A stretch of DNA of 60,741 bases from Gammaproteobacteria bacterium (GTDB lineage: Bacteria; Pseudomonadota; Gammaproteobacteria; UBA9214): the NCBI GenBank assembly GCA_029860045.1, contig JAOUBY010000005.1, positions 1 through 60,741 of the forward strand, in the 5' to 3' direction. A model generated the notes under the pieces. That model was not told the origin of the DNA. It searched no databases and saw nothing but the letters and a program-made list of their open reading frames with translations. How positions within the stretch are numbered: the first letter of the stretch is position 1; every line of letters starts with the position of its first letter. Position numbers and translations under genes: made by a program. Positions 18,069-25,776 of the stretch are shown piece by piece.

Positions 18069-18592
18069 GGCACAAAGTTGTTCATGAAGTTCATCGGTTG
18101 CAGGCTCTGACCCATTCTACCCACTTCATGACGCATACCCTCGCCGGTCATTGTCATGCGTTGCATATTGTAGTTCATGCCGGCCATCGAGGAATTCATG
18201 CCGCGCATGTTGACGAGCATCGGCTCCAGGTGTTCCAGTGAATCCATTTTTTGGGACATGTACTCAACCGACTCGGACATATTGTGTACGCGCCGGGTCA
18301 TGGTACGAATATTCTCGGACAGGTAGACCACGCTCTCGGAGATATGCGAAAGGTTTTTTCCCATCTGCGGATCCATGCCCTGCGCCAGGGTATGGATATC
18401 CTTGCTCAGGCTATAGATAAGGAAGAAGCCATAGGCCGCCAGCACCACGAAGGCCAGCATGGCCGGGTAAATAATCAGCTCCCAGCGCCTGGCGCTAGCC
18501 TCGAAGACATTGGCAAAACGCGCCATTGCATCGCCTTCGATAACGATGTCCTTGTTTTTCTTGTCGTCAATACTTACAACCTTGTCACTCAT
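18062..18592 (-). CDS. Single-TM coiled-coil protein of unknown function in the nir operon
   Basis: MLAFVVLAAYGFFLIYSL TM followed by Met/Ser-rich heptad-like helix; begins 5 bp after the nirJ stop. Confidence 0.7.
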   Translation of the reverse strand: MSDKVVSIDDKKNKDIVIEGDAMARFANVFEASARRWELIIYPAMLAFVVLAAYGFFLIYSLSKDIHTLAQGMDPQMGKNLSHISESVVYLSENIRTMTRRVHNMSESVEYMSQKMDSLEHLEPMLVNMRGMNSSMAGMNYNMQRMTMTGEGMRHEVGRMGQSLQPMNFMNNFVPW

Positions 18593-18597
18593 CTATC

Positions 18598-19806
18598 TCA
18601 CCGTCTGGTCATGGAAACAGGCGCCGCCTCCATAATTATATCACCATTAACTTCTATACTTTCGTTATCTGCCTTTATTTCAGCGTCGGTCAAATAGCAT
18701 GCAGGGTCCTCTGCCCACGGGTCACCGCTCAACTGCAGCGCACGCACACGCGTATTCCCCCCGCATATATCGAAGTAACGGCATGATTTACAACGGCCTT
18801 TAATTTTCCTGGGGGACTGTTTCAGGCCCGCCATGATCGGGTCCGAGGTATCCATCCAGATCTCCGAGAATGCCCTCTCACGTACATTCCCCAGTGAATA
18901 ATGCCACCAGAAGGTATCCGGATGCACATCCCCCAGGTTGTCGATGTTGGCGATATTCACACCGGAACTGTTGCCGCCCCACAGACGCAGTTTCCCGGCA
19001 ATATGACCGGCGCTTTCCGGGTGATGTTCTTTTACCCATTCCAGCAGATAGGCGCCATCGGCATCATTATTGCCGGTCACGAACTCCAGGCTATCACCGC
19101 GCTGCGCATGCTGGTAGGCAGTCTCGAACAGCAGGTCCATGGCATTGCGGGTAATATCGAGTTGCACATCACTGTCACGATTACGGTTACCGCGCCCGGC
19201 ATAATTCAGGTGTGACAGGTAAAACTTGTCGACACCTTCGTCTTTCATCAACTGCAACATGTCCGGCAACTCCGGCGCATTGTCCTCGGTCATGGTGAAA
19301 CGCAGGCCAACCTTGATGTCATGCTCACGACAGCGACGGATACCGTCGAGTGACGCATCGAACGCACCTTGCTTGCGCCGGAATTCATCGTGAGTCTCGC
19401 GCATGCCGTCAATGCTGATACCGACATAGTCATAACCCACGGCGGCGATTTCATTAATATTACTCGCATCGATCAGGGTGCCGTTGCTCGACAAGCCCAC
19501 ATAAAACCCCATGTCTTTTGCGCGTCTGGAGATATCGAAAATATCCGGACGCAACAGCGGCTCGCCGCCGGACAGGATTAATACCGGCACCCCAAACGCC
19601 TTCAGGTCATCCATCACCGTGAACACTTCCGCGGTCGACAACTCACCCTTGAAGTCGATGTCGGCCGATATTGAATAGCAATGCTTGCAGGTCAGGTTGC
19701 AGCGCCGGATCAGGTTCCAGATCACCACCGGACCGGGAGGATTGCGTTTTATGCCAAGTGGTCCCGGATTGACCAGTTCATTCATGAATTGTGAAATACG
19801 GAACAT
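18598..19806 (-). CDS. nirJ: Radical SAM heme d1 biosynthesis protein NirJ
   Basis: WNLIRRCNLTCKHCYSISADIDFKGELSTAEVF (CxxxCxxC), C-terminal CKSCRYFDICGGNTRVRAL; adjacent to nirFDLGH. Confidence 0.93.
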   Translation of the reverse strand: MFRISQFMNELVNPGPLGIKRNPPGPVVIWNLIRRCNLTCKHCYSISADIDFKGELSTAEVFTVMDDLKAFGVPVLILSGGEPLLRPDIFDISRRAKDMGFYVGLSSNGTLIDASNINEIAAVGYDYVGISIDGMRETHDEFRRKQGAFDASLDGIRRCREHDIKVGLRFTMTEDNAPELPDMLQLMKDEGVDKFYLSHLNYAGRGNRNRDSDVQLDITRNAMDLLFETAYQHAQRGDSLEFVTGNNDADGAYLLEWVKEHHPESAGHIAGKLRLWGGNSSGVNIANIDNLGDVHPDTFWWHYSLGNVRERAFSEIWMDTSDPIMAGLKQSPRKIKGRCKSCRYFDICGGNTRVRALQLSGDPWAEDPACYLTDAEIKADNESIEVNGDIIMEAAPVSMTRR

Positions 19807-19810
19807 AATC

Positions 19811-20329
19811 CTATCCTGTGATGCGCAGCCCGGTTTTCTTCAGGATACGCTTGCTATACAGCACTTCGTGGCCACGGCAGTATTCACCCAGCAGCAGTGC
19901 AATCTGTTCGACGCCCTGCTCGACAGCATCCTGTGTCTTGCCATGTACCATGGCAAACAGGTTGTACGGCCATAACGGCAGGTGGCGCGGTCGCTGGTAA
20001 CAGTGACTGACGAACTCCAGCGCACCGACCCTGGCACCCAGTTCGCCAACAATCTCATCGGGAACATTCCATACTGACATGCCGTTGGCACGATAGCCCA
20101 GCGCATAATGGTTCGGTACTGCTGCGATACGCCGGATCACACCACTTTGCTGCATGGCACGCAGCCGCTCCATGAGTTCCTCCACGGCAAGGTCCAGCTG
20201 CCGCGCCAGCACATCATACGGTTGCTCGGCCAGTGGCAGACCGGCCTGCGTGGCCAGGATAATACGGCGGTCAACCTCGTCTATTGGCCGGTTGTCCTGC
20301 TGCTCCATGGATATGTCTTGTTGTTGCAT
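19811..20329 (-). CDS. nirH: AsnC-like siroheme decarboxylase subunit, heme d1 biosynthesis (NirH-like)
   Basis: DEVDRRIILATQAGLPLAEQPYDVLARQL...SGVIRRIAAVPNHYALGYRANGMSVWNVPDE; position in cluster. Confidence 0.85.
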   Translation of the reverse strand: MQQQDISMEQQDNRPIDEVDRRIILATQAGLPLAEQPYDVLARQLDLAVEELMERLRAMQQSGVIRRIAAVPNHYALGYRANGMSVWNVPDEIVGELGARVGALEFVSHCYQRPRHLPLWPYNLFAMVHGKTQDAVEQGVEQIALLLGEYCRGHEVLYSKRILKKTGLRITG

Positions 20330-20336
20330 ATAGCTC

Positions 20337-20822
20337 TCACACCGCCAGTTTCAAACCGATATAAAATTCCTGCTGCTTGGGCATATCGTAAACCCGGCAG
20401 GCAGTTTCCTGCTCGATGCCCCTGATAACACGTGCAAGCTGTTCGGGATGTTCTGCCGCCACCACGAACCACATATTCAACGGGTGTTCGCGCTCGTAGT
20501 TATGTGCCACCTCGGGGTGCGCATTGACCATCTCCGCCACGGCATCAAACTGTTCTCCGGCAACCTGCATGGCACACAGGGTGACCGCCCCTCCCAGTTG
20601 CTCGGCGTTATACATGGGACCGAAACGGCTCAGCAGCTTTTCATCGAGCAATTTCTGGATGCGCGTCAGCACCTCTGTAACCGTTACTCCAGTCTGGTCA
20701 GCCAGCGCATCAAACGGACGATCGCACACCGGCAGGCCATCCTGCAGGGAGTTGACCAGCTTGCGGTCAAGCTCATCCACGTGCAGCTCCTGCCTGATCT
20801 GCCGGCGACGCGTAACGTGCAC
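20337..20822 (-). CDS. nirG: AsnC-like heme d1 biosynthesis protein (NirG-like)
   Basis: VDELDRKLVNSLQDGLPVCDRPFDALADQTGVTVTEVLTRIQKLLDEKLLSRFGPMYNAEQLGG...CAMQV; likely GTG start near 20822 (track ORF begins further upstream). Confidence 0.8.
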   Translation of the reverse strand: MHVTRRRQIRQELHVDELDRKLVNSLQDGLPVCDRPFDALADQTGVTVTEVLTRIQKLLDEKLLSRFGPMYNAEQLGGAVTLCAMQVAGEQFDAVAEMVNAHPEVAHNYEREHPLNMWFVVAAEHPEQLARVIRGIEQETACRVYDMPKQQEFYIGLKLAV

Positions 20823-21282
20823 CGCACTGCTTGAAACCGCGTGTACTGAACAACACATCGTGGTCAACGTCATGCAGCCCGTGTCTATCGATGATTCGCT
20901 CGATACAGCGCAGTACACTGTCGCGCGCACGGCCATGAATCATGCAAAACAGGTTATAGGGCCAGTCCGGCAGGCGGCGGGGGCGCTGATAACACAGTGT
21001 GACGCAGGTTTCGTCGGCCAGTAGTTTTCCAATGCGCTCAATGTCCGCCTCCGGCACATCCCACACCACCATGGCGTTCGCGTCATAACCCAGGGCACGA
21101 TGCCTGACCACGACACCCATACGCTTGATGAGCCCGCTGTCCTGCAATGCCTGCAGGCGCGTGATAACCGCTTGCTGCGTGATACCGAGCTGATCGGCAA
21201 TCACGGCATACGGTTGCGATGCCAGGGGCAAGCCATCCTGGATGGCTGCAATCAGTTGCCGGTCCGTCTCGTTCAACACCAT
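20773..21282 (-). CDS. nirL: AsnC-like heme d1 biosynthesis protein (NirL-like)
   Basis: LNETDRQLIAAIQDGLPLASQPYAVIADQLGITQQAVITRLQALQDSGLIKRMGVVVRHRALGYDANAMVVWDVPE. Confidence 0.82.
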   Translation of the reverse strand: MVLNETDRQLIAAIQDGLPLASQPYAVIADQLGITQQAVITRLQALQDSGLIKRMGVVVRHRALGYDANAMVVWDVPEADIERIGKLLADETCVTLCYQRPRRLPDWPYNLFCMIHGRARDSVLRCIERIIDRHGLHDVDHDVLFSTRGFKQCGARYASPADQAGAARG

Positions 21283-21776
21283 AGCGGGAACCCCAGGTCG
21301 ATATAGAATGAACGCTCCAGCGGCAAATCAAGCACCGCCAGGCCAGTAGCCACTTCGACTTCCCCGAGCACCTCCCTGATGCGCGCATCATCCGGTGCTG
21401 TCACAACGAACCACAGGTTCCAGGCATGCTCACGCTGGTAGTTGTGATTTACCTCGGCAAACCCGTTTACAATGGCAGCAACCGCCTCCAGGTCCTGTTC
21501 GGGAACCGCCAGCGCAGCCAGTGTGCTGCTGCCGGCACGGCGCGGCGCGAACACCGGACCAACCCGGCTGATCAGGCCACGCTGTTGCAGCGATGCCAGG
21601 GTTGCCAGCACCTCTGCTTCACTGACTTCCAGTTGCCGCGCGATTTCCGCATACGGCTGCTCACACAGTGGAAAACCACGCTGGTATTCATTCAGCAGGC
21701 ATTTTTCCAGTGCGCTCAATGACAGCGGGATATCCAGCACTGACAGCTTGCCCGTTTTCGGTAGTCTGTTGGTCAT
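21273..21776 (-). CDS. nirD: AsnC-like heme d1 biosynthesis protein (NirD-like)
   Basis: LSALEKCLLNEYQRGFPLCEQPYAEIARQLEVSEAEVLATLASLQQRGLISRVGPVFAPRRAG; start MTNRLPKTG. Confidence 0.82.
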   Translation of the reverse strand: MTNRLPKTGKLSVLDIPLSLSALEKCLLNEYQRGFPLCEQPYAEIARQLEVSEAEVLATLASLQQRGLISRVGPVFAPRRAGSSTLAALAVPEQDLEAVAAIVNGFAEVNHNYQREHAWNLWFVVTAPDDARIREVLGEVEVATGLAVLDLPLERSFYIDLGFPLWC

Positions 21777-21777
21777 G

Positions 21778-23028
21778 TTATAACCCCGTCCGGTGCGCAC
21801 GCGCACTGAAAAAGATGCCGCTTGGTTTTTCAGCAGCAAGTGTCGCCACCTGCGTCAGGCTGCTGGTATCGTAAACCTGCACGGCATCGGCATCGCGCAC
21901 CGAAATCCAGACTGCCTCGCCACGCGGAGTGAATTCCATGTGCAGCACGCCCTTGCCAGGCTTGAAAGTATGCACGATCTGCCTCGAGTGCGTATCGATA
22001 ACCTGTACCGTGTCATTACGCGGGTGCGCAAAATTTACCCACACCCGCCGTCCACCCGGTTCGGCCACGACAAATACCGGCTGTCCGTGCACGGGAATCC
22101 GTGCCACCTGTTGCCAGTCTTCACTGTCAACCACCAGCACTGCATGCTGCCCAACCGCCGGCAGGAAGGCCTCCCGGCCGGCCATCGCCCAGCCTTCCAG
22201 GTGCGGCATCTTGTAGACCGGCAGTTTCTGCTGTCCCCGACCGTAACCATCGAGGATACGCCGGGCAGTTTTCTGCGAACCCCACAGGTCCACCAGCGCC
22301 AGACCATCTTCGCCAAACAGGCCGGCAATGTAAAAACGGCCATCCGGCGAGATCAGTGCATCGTAGGGTAGCCGGCCGATATTGCGGAACACCTGGACAG
22401 CCGGCTTTGCCGGATCAGACAGGTCGGCGATACGAATCTCGCCGGCATCATACAGGGTATAGACAAAGCGCTGGCCGGGCGCATCTACCAGGCCAACCAC
22501 TTTTGATGTGCCACCCTTCGCATCGTGTGCCGGCAAATCGGCAACCAGTTTCAGGCTGCCGGCATCGAACACCTTGACGCCACCCGGTTCATAGTTGGAC
22601 ACCGCGACCAGGCTGCCATCCTGCGAGATTGCGCCGCCGATGCTGTTGCCGGCCTGGACCACACGCTTGACCAGTTCACCGCACAACAGGTCGATCTTGG
22701 ACAGGCCGCCGTCACGGCCGAAAATGTATGCGTAGCGGGCATCGCGTGAAAATACTGCCGAGGCATGCGACAGGTCACCCAGGCCCTCGACCAGGAACAG
22801 GCGCGTCCGCGCCGTGGTATCGACAACCTGCACACTGCCGCTGGCGCGCTCGATGACAACACCAAGGTCACCTGTGCCACGCGTGAGGCACTCGGCATGC
22901 ACAGTAAACGTCAGGCCTGTCAGCAACAGAATGAATAGAAACCATCCAACAAATCGCGCCTGCAAGGCGCTCCTACGCAGGTAGAAACATCCGTAGGAGC
23001 GCCTTGCAGGCGCGATCAACACACTCAC
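21778..23028 (-). CDS. nirF: Heme d1 biosynthesis protein NirF (d1-type beta-propeller)
   Basis: TRGTGDLGVVIERASGSVQVVDTTARTRLFLVEGLGDLSHASAVFSRDARYAYIFGRDGGLSKIDL; GTG start overlapping the nirC TGA (GTGA) behind GGAAAGGA. Confidence 0.92.
   Translation of the reverse strand: MSVLIAPARRSYGCFYLRRSALQARFVGWFLFILLLTGLTFTVHAECLTRGTGDLGVVIERASGSVQVVDTTARTRLFLVEGLGDLSHASAVFSRDARYAYIFGRDGGLSKIDLLCGELVKRVVQAGNSIGGAISQDGSLVAVSNYEPGGVKVFDAGSLKLVADLPAHDAKGGTSKVVGLVDAPGQRFVYTLYDAGEIRIADLSDPAKPAVQVFRNIGRLPYDALISPDGRFYIAGLFGEDGLALVDLWGSQKTARRILDGYGRGQQKLPVYKMPHLEGWAMAGREAFLPAVGQHAVLVVDSEDWQQVARIPVHGQPVFVVAEPGGRRVWVNFAHPRNDTVQVIDTHSRQIVHTFKPGKGVLHMEFTPRGEAVWISVRDADAVQVYDTSSLTQVATLAAEKPSGIFFSARAHRTGL
22953..23016. 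repeat. REP-like inverted pair: 24-bp perfect inverted repeat, 16-bp spacer
   Basis: atcgcgcctgcaaggcgctcctac (22953-22976) / gtaggagcgccttgcaggcgcgat (22993-23016). Confidence 0.9.
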
Positions 23029-23348
23029 AATCCTTTCCCCTGGCGCAAGGCCTCGACCAGCCAGTGCACATCCTGCTCACTAAGTAAGCCGCGCCACGGC
23101 GGCATCGGCGTGCCAGGCCTGCCTTCGAGTACCGTGTTTACCAGTAGCGCCTGCGGGCGCGCACGCAGCTTGTCAGGTAACAGCGACGGGCCCAGCCCAC
23201 CCTTGCGGGTCATACCATGGCAGGAACCACAATCGTGCTTGAGGAGATGCAGCAGCTCAGCCTGTCTCGCTGCGTCAACGCCAGCTGAAAGCGCGGGCAG
23301 GTTGACCATCATGACCAGGACAAACAGCAGCTTGCTAGTTTTTCTCAC
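23025..23348 (-). CDS. nirC: Monoheme cytochrome c (NirC-like)
   Basis: CGSCHGMTRKGGLGPSLLPDKLR...MPPWRGLLSEQDVHWLVEAL; start of nir operon. Confidence 0.87.
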   Translation of the reverse strand: MRKTSKLLFVLVMMVNLPALSAGVDAARQAELLHLLKHDCGSCHGMTRKGGLGPSLLPDKLRARPQALLVNTVLEGRPGTPMPPWRGLLSEQDVHWLVEALRQGKGL

Positions 23349-23409
23349 ACCTAGTGTCTCGTTGATAATATTATCGATCCTTAATATAACAAGCCGATTA
23401 CTGCACCCC

Positions 23410-23423
23410 TTGATCTATATCAA
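23410..23423. promoter_or_regulatory. FNR/DNR-like palindrome TTGATCTATATCAA
   Basis: Perfect TTGAT-N4-ATCAA upstream of nirC (-). Confidence 0.75.
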
Positions 23424-23566
23424 TTTCGGACAAGGGCAAGAACCTTGCTCATCCTGATGAACTGGTTAACCATCCAAATGGCTCCTGCCGGTCGGCCCGG
23501 ATCGCTTTCAGAAACCCTGGTAGAGCGTTGGCAATCCCTGCAACCGGCCATAAAATTTGCCCACGG

Positions 23567-23580
23567 TTGATCTACATCAA
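23567..23580. promoter_or_regulatory. FNR/DNR-like palindrome TTGATCTACATCAA
   Basis: Perfect TTGAT-N4-ATCAA upstream of nirS (+). Confidence 0.75.
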
Positions 23581-23780
23581 GAAGGCAATTAAGTCCGGGT
23601 TTAATAATCACACCGCACTGCGAAATTATCCTGACCGTAGCGGGCGTCAAATTTCTGCCTGAACTGGCTACAACCCGTTACCATCAAACCATAGTAAAAG
23701 TAAGCATTCTCTTCAGAACACAGAAGTCAGTATTATACGCAACGAAATTTACTTTCAGCACTAACTAAGGAGTTTAACCA

Positions 23781-25451
23781 ATGAGCGTGAAGCGCATAAC
23801 AAGGTACGGGGTGGCACTGCTCGCCTCGTGCATGGGCCTGGCAACGACAACCGGTATTGCGTTTGCCAAAAAAGAGGCATTTGTTCCCCTTAACGAAGCA
23901 GAATTCGAACAGGCAAAAAGCATGTATTTCCAGCGCTGTGCCGGCTGCCATGGTGTTCTGCGCAAGGGCGCGACCGGTAAAAGCCTGTTACCACAGCCAA
24001 ACAAAGCCAAAAAGTCCAAGGGCACTCTCAAACTGGGGACGAAACGGCTTACCAAGATCATCAAGCTGGGCACCGAAGGTGGCATGAACAACTTCGATGA
24101 TGTCTTCTCGGACAAGCAAATCGACCTGCTGGCCCGGTATATCCAGATGGAACCGCCGATTCCGCCTGAAATGCCTCTTTCACTAATGAAGGAACGTCAC
24201 AAGGTATACATCGAACCGAAAGATTACCCGAAGAAGCCGCTGCATGGCCGCAACTGGGAGAATTTCTTCGTGGTCATCGAGCGTGATGCCGGCAAGATTG
24301 CCATTATCGATGGTGACAAGCATGAAATTGTTGACCATATTGACACCGGCTATGCGGTACACGTTATCAAGGCGACAGAACATCACGACAAGGAAAAACC
24401 GGTCGGCGGTGTTGCCGGCCGCTTCTGGTATACCCAGGGCCGTGATGGCAAGATGACCAAGATCGATCTGTGGCAAAAGCCTGGCAGTATGCTGGTGGCT
24501 GAGGCGCAGATGGCCTACGATGCACGCGACGTTGCCGTATCCGGTGATGGCAAGTATGTCATCGGTGGCGGGTACTGGCCCCCACACTTCGTAATTCTCG
24601 ACGCAATTACCATGGAGCCACTGAAAGTAGTTTCAACCCGTGGCATCAATATCGATGGTGACTACGTCAACGAGTCTCGCGTGGCCGCGATCTACACCAC
24701 GCCGGGCCAGTCTTCCTTCTGGGTTGCCATGAAGGAACTGGGGCAGATGTGGCAGGTCAACTACACCGACCTCGACAACCTCGCGATCAAACAGGTCAAT
24801 TCGGCGAAGTTCCTGCACGATGGATTCTTCGACCCGACCGGCCGTTACTTCCAGATAGCCGCCAACGCATCGAACAAGATGGTTATCGTCGACTCCAACA
24901 CCGGTAAGCTGGAAGCAATGATCGACACCGCCAAGTTGCCGCACCCGGGTCCGGGCGCCAACTGGAACGACCCGCAATGCGGACCTGTAGGTGGCACCAC
25001 CCACCTCGGCGAAGGCAAGGTCACCGTCTGGGGTAACGATCCCAAGGGTCACAAGAAAGAGGCCTGGAAGATCTGCTACGAAGTTGAAACGGACGGTGCC
25101 GGAGTATTTATCCGTACCCATCCGACATCTGACTTTGTCTGGGCAGACCAGACCAAGCACCCGGAACCTGTAATCCAGCAGAGCGTCAAGGTCATTGACA
25201 AGAAGACACGGAAAGTTGTCAAAACCATTCGGGTGACCGAGGAAGAAGGCAAGGCCGCAGTGCACATGGAGTTCAACAAGGATGGCTCAGAGGTGTGGGT
25301 TTCGGTCTGGAACCGCAAGGACAACAAGAACCCCACTGGTGAAATCGTGGTCTACGATGCCAAGACTCTCAAGGAGAAGAAACGCATCAAGGGCCTGACG
25401 ACACCAACTGGCAAGTTCAATGTTTACAATCGTACCAACCACGTAACGTGA
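23781..25451 (+). CDS. nirS: Cytochrome cd1 nitrite reductase
   Basis: N-terminal CAGCHGVLRKGATGKSLLP c domain; d1 propeller NWENFFVVIERDAGKIAIIDGDKHEIVDHIDTGYAVH...RFWYTQGRDGKMTKIDLW...HPGPGANW. Confidence 0.96.
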   Translation: MSVKRITRYGVALLASCMGLATTTGIAFAKKEAFVPLNEAEFEQAKSMYFQRCAGCHGVLRKGATGKSLLPQPNKAKKSKGTLKLGTKRLTKIIKLGTEGGMNNFDDVFSDKQIDLLARYIQMEPPIPPEMPLSLMKERHKVYIEPKDYPKKPLHGRNWENFFVVIERDAGKIAIIDGDKHEIVDHIDTGYAVHVIKATEHHDKEKPVGGVAGRFWYTQGRDGKMTKIDLWQKPGSMLVAEAQMAYDARDVAVSGDGKYVIGGGYWPPHFVILDAITMEPLKVVSTRGINIDGDYVNESRVAAIYTTPGQSSFWVAMKELGQMWQVNYTDLDNLAIKQVNSAKFLHDGFFDPTGRYFQIAANASNKMVIVDSNTGKLEAMIDTAKLPHPGPGANWNDPQCGPVGGTTHLGEGKVTVWGNDPKGHKKEAWKICYEVETDGAGVFIRTHPTSDFVWADQTKHPEPVIQQSVKVIDKKTRKVVKTIRVTEEEGKAAVHMEFNKDGSEVWVSVWNRKDNKNPTGEIVVYDAKTLKEKKRIKGLTTPTGKFNVYNRTNHVT

Positions 25452-25490
25452 TGTGAGCTTCAGACATCCTGTTACGATGTAAGCAATAAC

Positions 25491-25532
25491 AAGGGCGGAC
25501 ATAATCTAAACATTGTGTCCGCCCTTTTTTCT
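25491..25532 (+). terminator. Intrinsic terminator after nirS
   Basis: aagggcggaca...tgtccgccctt followed by tttt. Confidence 0.88.
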
Positions 25533-25670
25533 CCAGAATTACCTGTTACATGCAAAGTTCGTCCGGTGGATTATTGTCAGGCAGTTTGAGAATCAGCTGA
25601 ATCGCTCATCAACAGATCACTAAACCATGAAAAGACTAGCGGACCATAATTGCAGGCGATTTTTTTCTTT

Positions 25671-25706
25671 CATTTTCAATGGCCGCCAAGCCATTGAAAA
25701 TGGCGG
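25671..25706. repeat. 13-bp perfect inverted repeat with alternative pairings in the leader
   Basis: cattttcaatggc-cgccaa-gccattgaaaatg; alternative gccatt-gaa-aatggc and ccgcca/tggcgg; no U-tract in either direction. Confidence 0.75.
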
Positions 25707-25776
25707 TACGCCCTTGTTCCACAAGACTCTATAATCTGATATTCCCTGACAACGAACCTTAAGGTAATAAATATCA

